Of a stretch of DNA of 64,000 bases, positions 39,188 through 49,600 are shown in pieces. Below the pieces are notes generated by a model. It made no database searches. It was not told the DNA's origin and saw nothing but the letters and a program-made list of their open reading frames with translations. The translations under genes and the position numbers were made by a program. Source of the DNA: Lantana camara. Lineage: Eukaryota > Streptophyta > Magnoliopsida > Lamiales > Verbenaceae. The stretch covers positions 5,529,001-5,593,000 of the forward strand of contig CM074865.1 of assembly GCA_037501455.1 (NCBI GenBank), read 5' to 3'. Position 1 is the stretch's first letter. Each line of letters begins with the position of its first letter.

Positions 39188-39332
39188 GAATCATGATCTC
39201 ACTCTAGGACATTGGTGAATCAAATTGATGTTATGCCGACATGCACCCGTTTTCAAAAATACAATCTCGTTGTATCTCATTGTATCGTACTCGAACACTT
39301 ATTATGCGAGAATTTGAAAAAATTATTTGTAT
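39188..39332 (+). repeat. Direct repeat flanking the duplicated PIN6 block, left copy
   Basis: 'gaatcat.at.tcact' through 'gccgacatgc' and 'aacacttattat..ga' is repeated at 40379-40521. The two copies bracket the block 39377-40373. The right part of each copy has family A character. Confidence 0.7.
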
Positions 39333-39739
39333 CTTCATGTTCGAATGGCTGCATTCGGGTGCTCTCACTGCTCTCGTTATATATGTTGCATTTCTTTAGT
39401 TTCCAATCAACACGATGACTTACCGATGTCATCATCGAGAAATTGGAACCGATAATTGCGTTTTAAATTGGTAAGTGAAATCTTCAATTTCTTTGGGAAA
39501 ATTACAATTACGTCCACATTTTGTTGGATATCTAACACCATATGTTGAGGGTAAAATTGGGTATTCAAATTGGGGTGTTAGTTTTCTGATATTTCAGAGG
39601 ATAAAAGCTGAAATTAGTGACAACATTGATTCAATATCTCTAACATGTGGGGAGAAAAGGTCTTTCCTTTTATAATAATAGTATAGCCTATAGAAGTATG
39701 GATGTATATTATTTGGGAAGTCTGATTACGTAGCAGTAA

Positions 39740-39895
39740 GAAACGCTTTGATATGAACGCAACACGATACAGATATGATAATATATATATATATATATAT
39801 ATTTTTTAAATTTTTATGTGAAAAGTATCGAACATATTATCTAATATGACAGAATACGAATAATATTTTTAGAAACATCCGTGTATTTAAGCAAC
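39740..39895 (+). repeat. Dispersed family A repeat
   Basis: 'cacgatacagatatgataatat' with an internal (AT)n run and 'gtgaaaagtatcgaacat'. Shared, in order, with 46090-46245, so it predates the block duplication. Confidence 0.6.
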
Positions 39896-40319
39896 CAACC
39901 AACACATTTAGTAAAACATGTGATAAAAACATATTCTTTGAAGGACTGAACCTTGCTCATTTCGGGCCCATTCAAAGTGGGCCGGTTCAATTTTCAGCCC
40001 ATTTTCTGACTGAAAGGTGCCCCAACTTGAGCTCATAATAAAATACAAATTGCTCAATTTAGAATTAGACAAAAGATGTTTTTTTTTTTTAATAATAATT
40101 TTTATAATAAATAACAAACGCCCTAAATTGGTCAAAAAGATTTGAACATTATTGCCTCGAAGAGAATCCAAGAAGTGATTTTCTATAGCTCATAAACTAA
40201 AGTTTATCCGAGGAAAATTAGAGTTAGATCTGCATTAATTAAATACATATATAGTTAAATAAAGCAAGTATTGGAAGCTACAATTTCCCTAATTAATTAA
40301 TCTTCTTTTTTTTCTTTTT

Positions 40320-40373
40320 ATAAGCCCAGGAATATGTGATATAAAAGAGTTACAGGTAAAGAAACCAACATAC
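40320..40373 (-). pseudogene. Fragment of PIN6 last exon
   Basis: The minus-strand sequence matches the final 50 or so bases of PIN6 coding exon 7 (46654-46706), including 'ggtttctttacctgtaac', with several substitutions. Homology stops abruptly at 40373. It is too short to encode anything and is a remnant carried with the duplicated flank. Confidence 0.75.
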
Positions 40374-40378
40374 AAGGA

Positions 40379-40521
40379 GAATCATAATTTCACTTCAGGG
40401 CCTTGGTGACTCAAATTGAACGTGCCGACATGCGATCGCTTTTAAGTATACGATCTAATCGTATTTCATCGTATCATATCAGACACTTATTATATGATAA
40501 TCAAAAATAAATAATCTGTAT
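40379..40521 (+). repeat. Direct repeat flanking the duplicated PIN6 block, right copy
   Basis: Partner of 39188-39332. Confidence 0.7.
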
Positions 40522-40657
40522 AATTATGGACGTATCGTGGGATCAATTAGTAACAATCGGATAACAATTAGTAAAGAAACAATTGAGACATATAGCTCAC
40601 TTGGTTCAATTTGCACAACAAGCATCATTCAGGTATAAACTAACACAATAAACAAAG

Positions 40658-42517
40658 TTACTGAGTGAATGGCAACTTCTGAATTACTTTAAGAAGATGA
40701 GTGTTGTTTTCCTTTTTTCCCATTGAATCAAGGAGCAAATTCGAGAGTATATTTGGGGCCAACTTCTGAATCACTTTAAGAAGACGAGTGTTGTTTTCCT
40801 TTTCTTCCATTGAATCAAGGAGCAAATCTAGCATCGATAAATCAGGACAGAGTCCTCTTTCGCACATTTCCTCAAGAAAGTTTGCGGAATCATCATATTC
40901 GCCCCTCATCACTGTTCCTCGAATAATAAGGGCATAGGTAACAGGATCTGGTAACAAATTTTCATGTTTCATTTTCAATATAAGATCCTTAGCTTCCTTC
41001 AGTAGACCATCTCGGGAGTATCCTTTTATTAGGATAGAGTAAGCTACAACATCAGGTTTCAGTCCTTTAGAAGGTAGATCATCAAAAATAGCTTGCGCTT
41101 CATGCAGTTTTTCAGCTTTACAAAACTCATTCATAACAATGGTATAGTAATTGATATGAGGACGGACTCCTTCGTGTTCCATTGCATTCAAGAAGGACAA
41201 TGCTCGCTCAATAGACTCATTCTGACACAATCCGTGCAACATGTTACAATACGTATGTAAATTTGGTTTTAGACCAACGCATTGCATCTCATCAAAAACT
41301 TGTTGCGCATCAAAACATCTTCTTGCAGAGAATAATCCTTGGATTATATTGTTACAAGTAATCAAATCAGGCTTTGAGTGTTTGCAAGCCATCTCACGAA
41401 AGAGTTGCAAGGCTTTGTCTATTTCCATTTTCCTACAATATCCATTGATTAGGATGGTATAGCTGTGAACATTAGGAGCAACATTGTTGCTATCCATAAA
41501 TTCAAAAACTTTTCTAGCTTCATCAAGTTTCTCTGCCAAACAATATCCGTCCATCAATGAATTGTATGTGATGATGTCAGGAACCACATTTTTCTGCACC
41601 ATGAGACGGAGTACATCATTTGCTTTATCCACCAACCCTTCATTACATAAAGCATCAATGATAACACTAAATGTCACCACATTCGGATCAATTTTCAGAT
41701 CTACCATTTCCTTCAGTAGCATTTCAGCCTCTTCACCACAACCCATAGTACATAAGCCACAAATCAAAGTATTGTAAGTAACAACATCAGGGGTTATGCC
41801 TTTTCGAGATATTTCACCGAAAAGCTTGAAGACAGAGTCTATTTTGCTGTATTCACACAAACCATCAATAACCATGTTGTACACACCGATGTTAGGCCTA
41901 AGATTCCCTCTCTCCATTACTCTGAGAACTTCAATGGCCATCATAGTGTTGTCGGCCTTGCATAGTCCATAGATCATGGTCCCATATATAACAACATTTA
42001 CCTCGCACAACCTTTCTCCTACTATCTTCTTAAACAGTTCTTGTGCTTCAAGAATCCTATTTTCCTTAAACAAACCCTTCAATAAGGTGCGAAAGGTAAC
42101 TCCCTTAGGAACACAACCCTTCTTAAAGAACCAACCGAGAATCGAAAACCCAAAATCGACCCGGTTAGAGAGGCAATAACAGTTAATGGCAATGTTCATA
42201 GTATAATGATCGACTAAAGTCTCCGAATTGCAAATATCCTTAAAAAGAGAAATGGCCGTGGAATACTCTTTTAGCTTCACCAGACGCGAAAGCAATTGAG
42301 TAAATTGTACTACTGCTACACTAGGCAAAGGCCTCATTCTGGTCATTTTCTCATACACCTTAACTGCATCACTCGAGCCATTAACATTACGCAAATCTAT
42401 GTAATTCCCTACAGATTTTCTACTGAAATAACGAAAAGCAGAGACAAATATAAATGGGTTGCGAAAGAAATTACCTGATTTAGAAGGATATAGAAGTAGC
42501 CCTAATTTCATTTTCAA
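40658..42517 (-). CDS. P-class pentatricopeptide repeat protein, restorer-of-fertility-like
   Basis: A single exon of 619 residues. An Arg/Ser/Phe-rich N terminus (about 1-40, with FRYFSRKS) suggests mitochondrial import. From about residue 70 there are around 14 consecutive 35-residue PPR motifs, recognisable by repeated VTYN.LI.GLC and A..LF.EM phrases. No E, DYW or other editing tail follows. The N-terminal phrase SVAVVQFTQLLSRLVKLK and the intronless structure are typical of the RFL subclade, whose members bind organellar transcripts and can restore male fertility. The C terminus carries a 29-residue tandem duplication (LLLDSMEEKENNTRLLKVIQ, then LLLDSMGKKENNTHLLKVIQ). The frame is intact. 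The gene lies between the two copies of the PIN6 flank block. Confidence 0.92.
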   Translation of the reverse strand: MKMKLGLLLYPSKSGNFFRNPFIFVSAFRYFSRKSVGNYIDLRNVNGSSDAVKVYEKMTRMRPLPSVAVVQFTQLLSRLVKLKEYSTAISLFKDICNSETLVDHYTMNIAINCYCLSNRVDFGFSILGWFFKKGCVPKGVTFRTLLKGLFKENRILEAQELFKKIVGERLCEVNVVIYGTMIYGLCKADNTMMAIEVLRVMERGNLRPNIGVYNMVIDGLCEYSKIDSVFKLFGEISRKGITPDVVTYNTLICGLCTMGCGEEAEMLLKEMVDLKIDPNVVTFSVIIDALCNEGLVDKANDVLRLMVQKNVVPDIITYNSLMDGYCLAEKLDEARKVFEFMDSNNVAPNVHSYTILINGYCRKMEIDKALQLFREMACKHSKPDLITCNNIIQGLFSARRCFDAQQVFDEMQCVGLKPNLHTYCNMLHGLCQNESIERALSFLNAMEHEGVRPHINYYTIVMNEFCKAEKLHEAQAIFDDLPSKGLKPDVVAYSILIKGYSRDGLLKEAKDLILKMKHENLLPDPVTYALIIRGTVMRGEYDDSANFLEEMCERGLCPDLSMLDLLLDSMEEKENNTRLLKVIQKLAPNILSNLLLDSMGKKENNTHLLKVIQKLPFTQ

Positions 42518-42652
42518 GAACTCAGAAGCAGCGGAGTGACGGTTTGATTTATGAGATGAGATGATTTGCCTGTCCAGCCTTTTATAAAAAATTGTGTGAT
42601 TTATCTATGAAATTTATTTAATTAAGTAATTTAAAGGACTTTATTTAACATA
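42518..42652. other. PPR gene promoter side
   Basis: Short AT-rich gap between the PPR start codon and a Helitron. No motif assigned. Confidence 0.35.
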
Positions 42653-43112
42653 TCTATAGACTATATATATACTATATAAAAAGCAAAGAGGGTTTTTCTC
42701 TCACAAAAGGCAGTTTTTTAAGTTGCAAGACCAATTTTTTAATTTTCCAAATATACCCCTTTATTTTAATGTGTAAAAGAGAATTTGAGGGTCGAGAATG
42801 ACATTTTATTAAAAAGATAATAACTCCCACTTCTCACGTTTCTATCTTAACTATTTTTTTTCTCATCACTAATAACTCTCATTTTTCTTCAATCACATTT
42901 CTATCAGAAAAAATTATTTATAAAATAAGAAACCCCATAAAACACAACCAATACGGTAAAAACAGAAAAGAAAAATTAAAATAGGTAAAATTCAAATAAT
43001 TTATATAATTTTTTTTTTCATATTTCTTCTTTATTGACATCACAATTTATTCTAAATTGTGATTTGATTACAAATCTTTTTGCACACAGGGACGGTGTGC
43101 ACAGGTAACTAG
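42653..43112 (+). mobile_element. Non-autonomous Helitron 1
   Basis: The 5' end TCTATAGACTATATATATAC is followed by AAAAAGCAAAGAGGG. The 3' end has the hairpin TGCACAC-agggac-GGTGTGCA, then a terminal CTAG. The flanks are A on the left and T on the right, the A^T target of Helitrons. No Rep/helicase is encoded. About 460 bp. Confidence 0.75.
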
Positions 43113-43531
43113 TATATTATATATTAAGCGAGAGAGGCAAAGTTGGTCTCTTTGATTGGTCTCTAATTTCTTTTTTATTTAATTAATTTATTTATTTTTT
43201 CATCACATACAGAACGTGTTTCAACTTCATTTTTCTCTCAACTTACTTTTATAGTTTTATTCTCTTCTTTTATATATATTTTTTCAAATAATTTTTAATT
43301 TATATTTTAACTATTTTCTATGTAAGAAACTAACAGCTTTGGTTGATTATATATTTTTATTTTTTTTTTTCATATTTTGTAGTTTTTATTTTGTATTAGT
43401 TTTTAAACTTTAATCATATCAAAAATATAAAAGAAACTTTAATTATGAACATAAAAATTTAAATTTAATATATATTTAAATAATTAAAATTTTATTATTT
43501 GCACACGCATAGAGTGTGCTAAAATTGCTAG
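43113..43531 (+). mobile_element. Non-autonomous Helitron 2, directly abutting Helitron 1
   Basis: It begins TATATTATATATTAAGCGAG (the initial TC is apparently lost) and ends with the hairpin GCACAC-gcatag-AGTGTGC, then CTAG before T at 43532. The same terminal architecture as the upstream element identifies a related family. Confidence 0.65.
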
Positions 43532-44319
43532 TACTAATAATGGTGGAACGCGGTCCACAAGCGCATAATTAAATTTATTGTAATTTTGTATAATATATAC
43601 ATTGCGTTAGGGAAAATTGCATTTTTTATTACGATTTATAAGGTTGTAATATTAGTCCCGTTCTTTTTTTTTTTAAATAAAAAAGTCCTATTTTTTAGGA
43701 AATTATTGCTATAATAATCTCAATAATAATCCCGCATATTGCAATAATAGTCCCGCTGATAACTAAATAATGGGTTGTCAAACAAAAAAGAAGAAAAGAT
43801 AATTAGATAATGGAACCATTAACTAAGTAATAGAAAAATTATGCATAGCTTATGGAATTCTTTTATAATATTTTTTGAGGGAAACCTTTTTTAAGTTCTT
43901 CCCCGATGAGCTCTTCCTAAGGCAAAGTCCTAATCAAAGCAAAATTATCTAATTATAATTAAAAAAATAATTATATCTGCTATTTTATTAATTTTATTTC
44001 AATTTATTTATATTTTAATATTAATTAATATGTTAATAATAATATATGTTTTAGGGATCATATATATAAAGAGTTGTATAAATTTATTAAAAGATATACT
44101 ATATTTATTTTTATTTTTATATTAAAATTTTACCATAATATCGTGACACACAAAATGTAATCACATTATTTATAGTTACTTTAAATATTAAATTCTTATA
44201 TTTTGCCAAAAAAATCTTGTACACTCAATAAACCTTTCAATTCATATAAACACAAAATTTCAATCAAATGAGAGCCACGAGAAAAGAAAATCATATCACT
44301 AATCGCACAATTAAAGGAA
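43532..44319. other. AT-rich intergenic DNA
   Basis: No gene. 'gggaaaattgcat' and 'aatattagtcccg' at 43612-43660 resemble a decayed end of the Mutator-type MITEs. Confidence 0.35.
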
Positions 44320-44606
44320 GGGGCAATTTTTGAAAACTCCCCGTGAGTTTAAAAAGTTCCTTTTAACTCCCCATTTTCAAATACATCATTTGGGGTTTTA
44401 GATACGCGATTCTGGGATTTAGATACGCAATTCTGGGATTTAGATACGCGATTCTAGGATTTAGATACGTGATTTTTTTCTTGTATTTCAAATACATCAT
44501 TTGGGGTTTTAGATACGCGATTCTTGAGTTTTAATACATCATTTTTTAAAATGGGGAGTTAAAAGGAATTTGACTTATCATTTGGGGAGTTTTCGGGAAT
44601 TCCCCG
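44320..44606. mobile_element. Mutator-type MITE (287 bp) with internal minisatellite
   Basis: The flanks 44311-44319 and 44607-44615 are an identical 9-bp duplication, TTAAAGGAA. The ends GGGGCAATTTTTGAAAACTC and (reverse complement) CGGGGAATTCCCGAAAACTC form the inverted repeat. Inside, a unit of about 21 bp ('gggatttagatacgcgattct') is repeated four times in tandem and reappears once more. The identical target duplication indicates a fairly recent insertion. Confidence 0.8.
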
Positions 44607-45480
44607 TTAAAGGAACTAAGCAAATCAAACAAACAGTATCTACTCAACCCAACATAAACAAATACGATAAAAGCAATTCTATTGTCGTCGAACATATAAT
44701 CGGTGCAAAAACAGAATTTTTTTTTCTAAAATCACGTGAATACAAACAAGCTTTGAGAAAGCTCATGTCTTCCAAAATCAGCGAAAAATAAAATCTTAAA
44801 CACAACCTCCCACTCCCACTCCACCTTTTAAATATGCTTAATCACTATACCAATTTCGCCCACTTATTTTTTGAAATTAAGTTTGTCAAATTCAAAAATT
44901 CAAAAGAAAAATAGGAAGAAAAGAAAACAAAAACAAAAATGAAAAGAATACTACAAAATTCTCATGAATTAAATCCCCAAATCTCGTGGAAGAAACGGGA
45001 AGAAATGAGTTTGAATATCACTTCCGTGCAAAACACTTCACTCCAATTTTCCAACAATCAATAAACCAGAAGCAAAATCTAAACGCCATTGACGAGTTAC
45101 CAATTTTGCAATAAATAAATAGGAAAAGGAATAGAAAATCTCGGGAAAAAAAAGCAAGCAAATGAATCAATAATTCACCGTCTATCCCATATCTGAAAAT
45201 CCATATATATACAATAGGTTTCAAGAAGAATTAATTAAAAATTTGATAAATAAAGTTATACTATTAGGCTATGTGTAAAATTTGGGTTTGCGAAGTTGCA
45301 GAGAACGACACGTAAAATTTATGGTGAAGGATGGAAGGAAAAAAAGAAGGCCCTAAGAAAAAGAAGAAAGAGCAACATCGTCGTTTTGCTTGGAAGAAGG
45401 AAATTATCCCATATTTTGCAAAATCCTACATGGGGACGACAAAATCATACTACGCCTCTTCTATTAAAAAAATAGGGGAA
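44607..45480. other. Intergenic
   Basis: AT-rich. Small frames at 44570-44791 and 45018-45224 lack any family feature. Confidence 0.35.
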
Positions 45481-45587
45481 TATGTTCGCATTTCTTTTAG
45501 TCTCAATTAACACGATGACTTACCGATGTCATCATTGAGAATGGGTGTTAGGTTTCTTATATTTCAAGGGGTAAAAGCTGAAATTAG

Positions 45588-45782
45588 TTTTTCCTTGTCT
45601 AGATTAAAATATTCACCGTCGACTATTGTGACTAGTCCCCTCGTTGAATTGTAGGCACCTTATATGGTAAGACAACTGGCCAGGAGGTTTAAAGCTGATT
45701 CATACCAAAAGTTAAGATTCGAATCTCTAACTTTTAGTTAAGAATGAATCAGTCTTTTCTATTCAGCCACCCCCTCCTAGTT
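45588..45782 (-). mobile_element. tRNA-derived SINE
   Basis: A 195-bp insertion flanked by a perfect 15-bp target duplication, AAAAGCTGAAATTAG (45573-45587 and 45783-45797). The paralogous block has a single copy of that 15-mer at 39603-39617 with no insert. On the minus strand, an A-box-like GTGGCTGAATAG is followed about 40 bp later by a B-box-like AGATTCGAATC, as in tRNA-derived Pol III promoters. The 3' end is a short A tail (T-run at 45588-45592 on the plus strand). Confidence 0.8.
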
Positions 45783-46089
45783 AAAAGCTGAAATTAGCGA
45801 CAACATTAATTCAATATCTCCAACATGTGAGGAGAAAAGGTCTTTCCTTTCCTTTTATAATAATAGTATAGAAGCAAGGATATATATTATTCCAAAATCT
45901 AGGTACATAATTATTATTGATGAAAAAATAATTTTATATATTTTTTAATAGTTTAATTAAGTTTGATATTTATAATGGGATATAAGAAAAGAAAAGACTA
46001 TAAATTAGTTAAATATCTTTTTGTGGAAGATGTGAAATTACAAATTTAATAACAATTCACACCCAACTTATAATGCATTGACACAGACA

Positions 46090-46245
46090 TGTTGATGCGG
46101 TTATAATACGATACAAATATAATGACACGAATTTTCTTTTAAGTTTTTCACATTGAAATATTGGAAATAGTATCTAAAATAATACGAGACGATAAAATAA
46201 TATTTTTAAAAGTGTTGGTACCGGACCAACCAACCAACGCATTTA
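46090..46245 (+). repeat. Dispersed family A repeat
   Basis: 'aatacgatacaaatataatgacacgaatttt', 'aatacgagacgataaaataat' and 'ttaaaagtgttgg' match the other copies. Confidence 0.6.
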
Positions 46246-46653
46246 GTAAAAATATATGATAAGTACATATTCTCTGATGGATTGGACCTTGTTCATTTCT
46301 GGCCCATTACAAAGTGGGCCGATTCAATTTTTAGCCCATCTTCTGATTGAAGGTTGGCCCAACTTGACCGCATGATGAAAGAAATTACTCAATTCAGAGT
46401 TACAAGAAGCTTGAAAGAAAAATTAAAATAGAAAATCCATATTATGAAATATGAAAGACAAATTAAAAGAGAAAATCCAAAAAGTAATTTTCTATAGCTC
46501 ATATTAAAGGTTTATCTGCTGAAAATTACTCAAATTAGAGTTAGATATGTACTAATTAAATACATATAATAGTTAAATAAAGCAAGCAGGGAAGCTACAA
46601 TTTTCCTAATTAAGTAAATTGGTTCTAATTAATTTAATATTTTTTTTAACTAT

Positions 46654-49600
46654 TCATAAGCCGAGGAAAATATAATATAAAAGTGTTACAGGTAAAGAAA
46701 CCAACATGCCAAATATGACCCTGCAAAAATAGGAGAAATTAATTGATTTTTGATAATTATGAAAATTAAAATAAAGGATTTACGAAAATAATTTGATTTT
46801 TTATCACTTACCCCGTACTTAGGATGTCTGGATGTAACCCGTATTCTCGTGCAAATACAAATGGCACAATTCCTTGGGGAAGAGCCGCCTATACATACAT
46901 AATTATTAAAAAAAAATGTTAGGTAAAATTACAATAAAATCATTATTATTAAATGTTAAATCTATAATTATCACCTAATTATTAAGATTATTACAAATGG
47001 GGGTATATTAGCTACTTATGTCGTGTTGGCAAATACTTAAAAATTTTGATTTCTGTCTCTATTTCAACCGTTTATCTGGCGCGCTCCGGTTTTATGTAAA
47101 CAAATAGTATATGTATTTCGTCCTCATATATATATAGAGAGAGATAGGACTTGCCCCGATGGAAGTAGCCAAGTAGGTACCTGAACAATGGCAGCATGAA
47201 GGTGTGATCCTCTGAGACCCACGGCGAGGGATGCGGCAGACATGACTATCGGACCACCGATGAATCGAATTCCCATCGATATCGTCGCCATTTTCGTACC
47301 ACAAGCTATGATTCGAGGTTGTAGTGCCATGAAAAGACCTTTCCAAAAGAAAAAGAAGTCCGTACAATTATGCACGAATACACGTATATATGCATGTGTG
47401 TGAAGAAATCAAGAGTTTACATATACACATACCCAAACTAAACATGGCCATGCCAAGGCCTGCATCTGAAATGATCTTGATCGAGTACTTCACCACACTC
47501 GGCATCCCCACATTCCATCTGTAATCGTGAAATTAATTTGGTTTATCATATAGTTAATCATATAAACATTCACGCATACGTATGTCACTATAAGAAAACA
47601 GACAAATTTCGAGGGAAATTTATGAAATTAGGGACATACGTATGGGTGTGTGTGACAATCTAAATACTTACTTAAAGGAGATTAGGGACCATAATAGGCC
47701 TAATACGCTTGAATATGTATTTGGATTACGAGAGAGCTTCCTCCCAACCACGATCAATATGAGCCTCAGCATCACAACAGCACGTGGCATTTTTTGATTG
47801 GCTATCGCACCGGTCTTCGTCTCCGATCCCTCCTCCACTTGGATCTTTGAGCAATCCCTAAAGCTTAGATCCTTTTCTGATGAAAAAAGTTCAATAGTTA
47901 TTATTGCCCATTCTCAAATTACTTTTGACGGGATTTATGATCGATCTGTTTGTGAGTGTAGATACTTATGATTACGTTGTCTCTACATCCCTCAATAATG
48001 TGTAATTGCTAACGTTATGATATTTAATCGAGATTGAGTTAGGATTTTGGATTCAAACCAATCATAAACACAAATTTTCATACATTTTTATACTAATTTG
48101 CAAGAAAAATATATATCAATCATAGCAAACATCCAAGATTCAAAGTATTGTATGATATAAAGTTGGATGGATGGATTAAAGCATGGAGCAATGGAGTTGA
48201 CAATAAGAGGCAATTAAACATATATAGAGTGGGGAAAATCATGAAATTAAAAGTGTCTTTATTAATTTCATAAAATTCAAACGGGCAATGATTGAAAATC
48301 CCACATATCAAATCCCAATTATAACACACGTGCTTTCATGTAATTATGTAATCCATTAATAAAAGTTAATTTCCTCCCCAATCAATACTTCTGCAAACAT
48401 TTAACCCCACAAAAGCTGAAAAAGCTTTATTTTTCTTTCTTCTCCCTCTTTCGAGAAAGGGATAGAAAAGCTAGATATATAATCCATATATAATACACGG
48501 ATACAAAACAGAGAGACAAAATCAAAATTTATGATGAGGAGATCAAAAATTTATAATATAAATAATATTATTTTAAAAAATAATAAAATAGTATTTTTAT
48601 TAAATTGAAGAGATAAAATATCTAATTAGAAGGGACAAAAATCCCAAATTAGGAGGATTAAAATAGGAATTTTCCAAAATATATAGAGAGAAATAATTTT
48701 TTTTCAAAGAAACAAATATAAAAGAATAGAAACGACACAATACAAATATAATGACATGAATTATTTAAAAAAATTACTACATCAAAGATAGTCGACACGA
48801 AATGATAATATAATATTCTAAAACACACATTGGTCTAAATGTAATAATAGCAAATCAAGGTAGTGTAATTAATTTAAATATATAAAGTAAGAAGCTATTT
48901 AATTATGCTAAGAGATCAGATAACATTTTATTTTGTGCATAATATATTATAAATTAAAAAGAGCAATGACTTTACTTGAGCTTCAAGTGAATGTCGGCTG
49001 TGGACAGCTTCAGCCAATTTAAAATTTCGAAGAGGATTATATATCAATTTATTTCAAACACTATTTGCTTTATATATAATATTAATTTAATAAATAATTT
49101 TTAATCATTCCTTTTGGAGGATCTAGAATTAAAATTGAAGATAAACTAACGTGTACCTATCTCTCTCTTACGTATTTTAAATTTTTTTAACCTAGATCTG
49201 ATTTATAACTTGTGTTACTCTCTCTCTCTTAAGTATTTTAAAAAAATTCTAACCTAAATCTGATTCATCGTACATTTAAACCAACTAAGCGTTAGTCCAC
49301 CTGATATTATAATGAGAGCGTCAAAAAATCCTCGATCCAGACATTAGATGACAAAGTTAAATTAGCTTACCAATAACAGTACTTAATCAATCCTTACCCA
49401 TAAACAAAGAAGTGACTACTCGAGACAACTTAGACTTTCTTAGTGATAAAGAATTCGTATAGGGTAAGACGTAAATCCCAAGGCTTAATTTCGTTACAAA
49501 AAACTAAAATGATATGGCCTCGGAAGACCATGACCTAACCAAAGTTTCAACGCTTGCTTTGGCACGAATCCAATCAATTATATAATAATAAATATAATAT

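Larger units (their letters stand above)
39377..40373 (-). repeat. Duplicated copy of the PIN6 3' end and downstream flank
   Basis: Collinear with 45481-46710: shared landmarks are 'acacgatgacttaccgatgt', 'aaaagctgaaattag', 'ataataatagtatag', the family A stretch, 'gcccatt..aaagtgggcc' and 'gaagctacaatt'. Insertions and deletions separate the copies, including a SINE found only in the 45-kb copy. Confidence 0.85.
45481..46710 (-). repeat. PIN6 3' end and downstream flank, source copy of the 39.4-kb block
   Basis: Collinear with 39377-40373. It includes the last coding exon of PIN6, so this is taken as the original copy. Confidence 0.85.

Noticed and set aside
39188..40521. LTR retrotransposon with 145-bp LTRs
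   Set aside because: The repeats lack TG...CA ends, there is no primer-binding site or polypurine tract, and the interior is PIN6 flank sequence.
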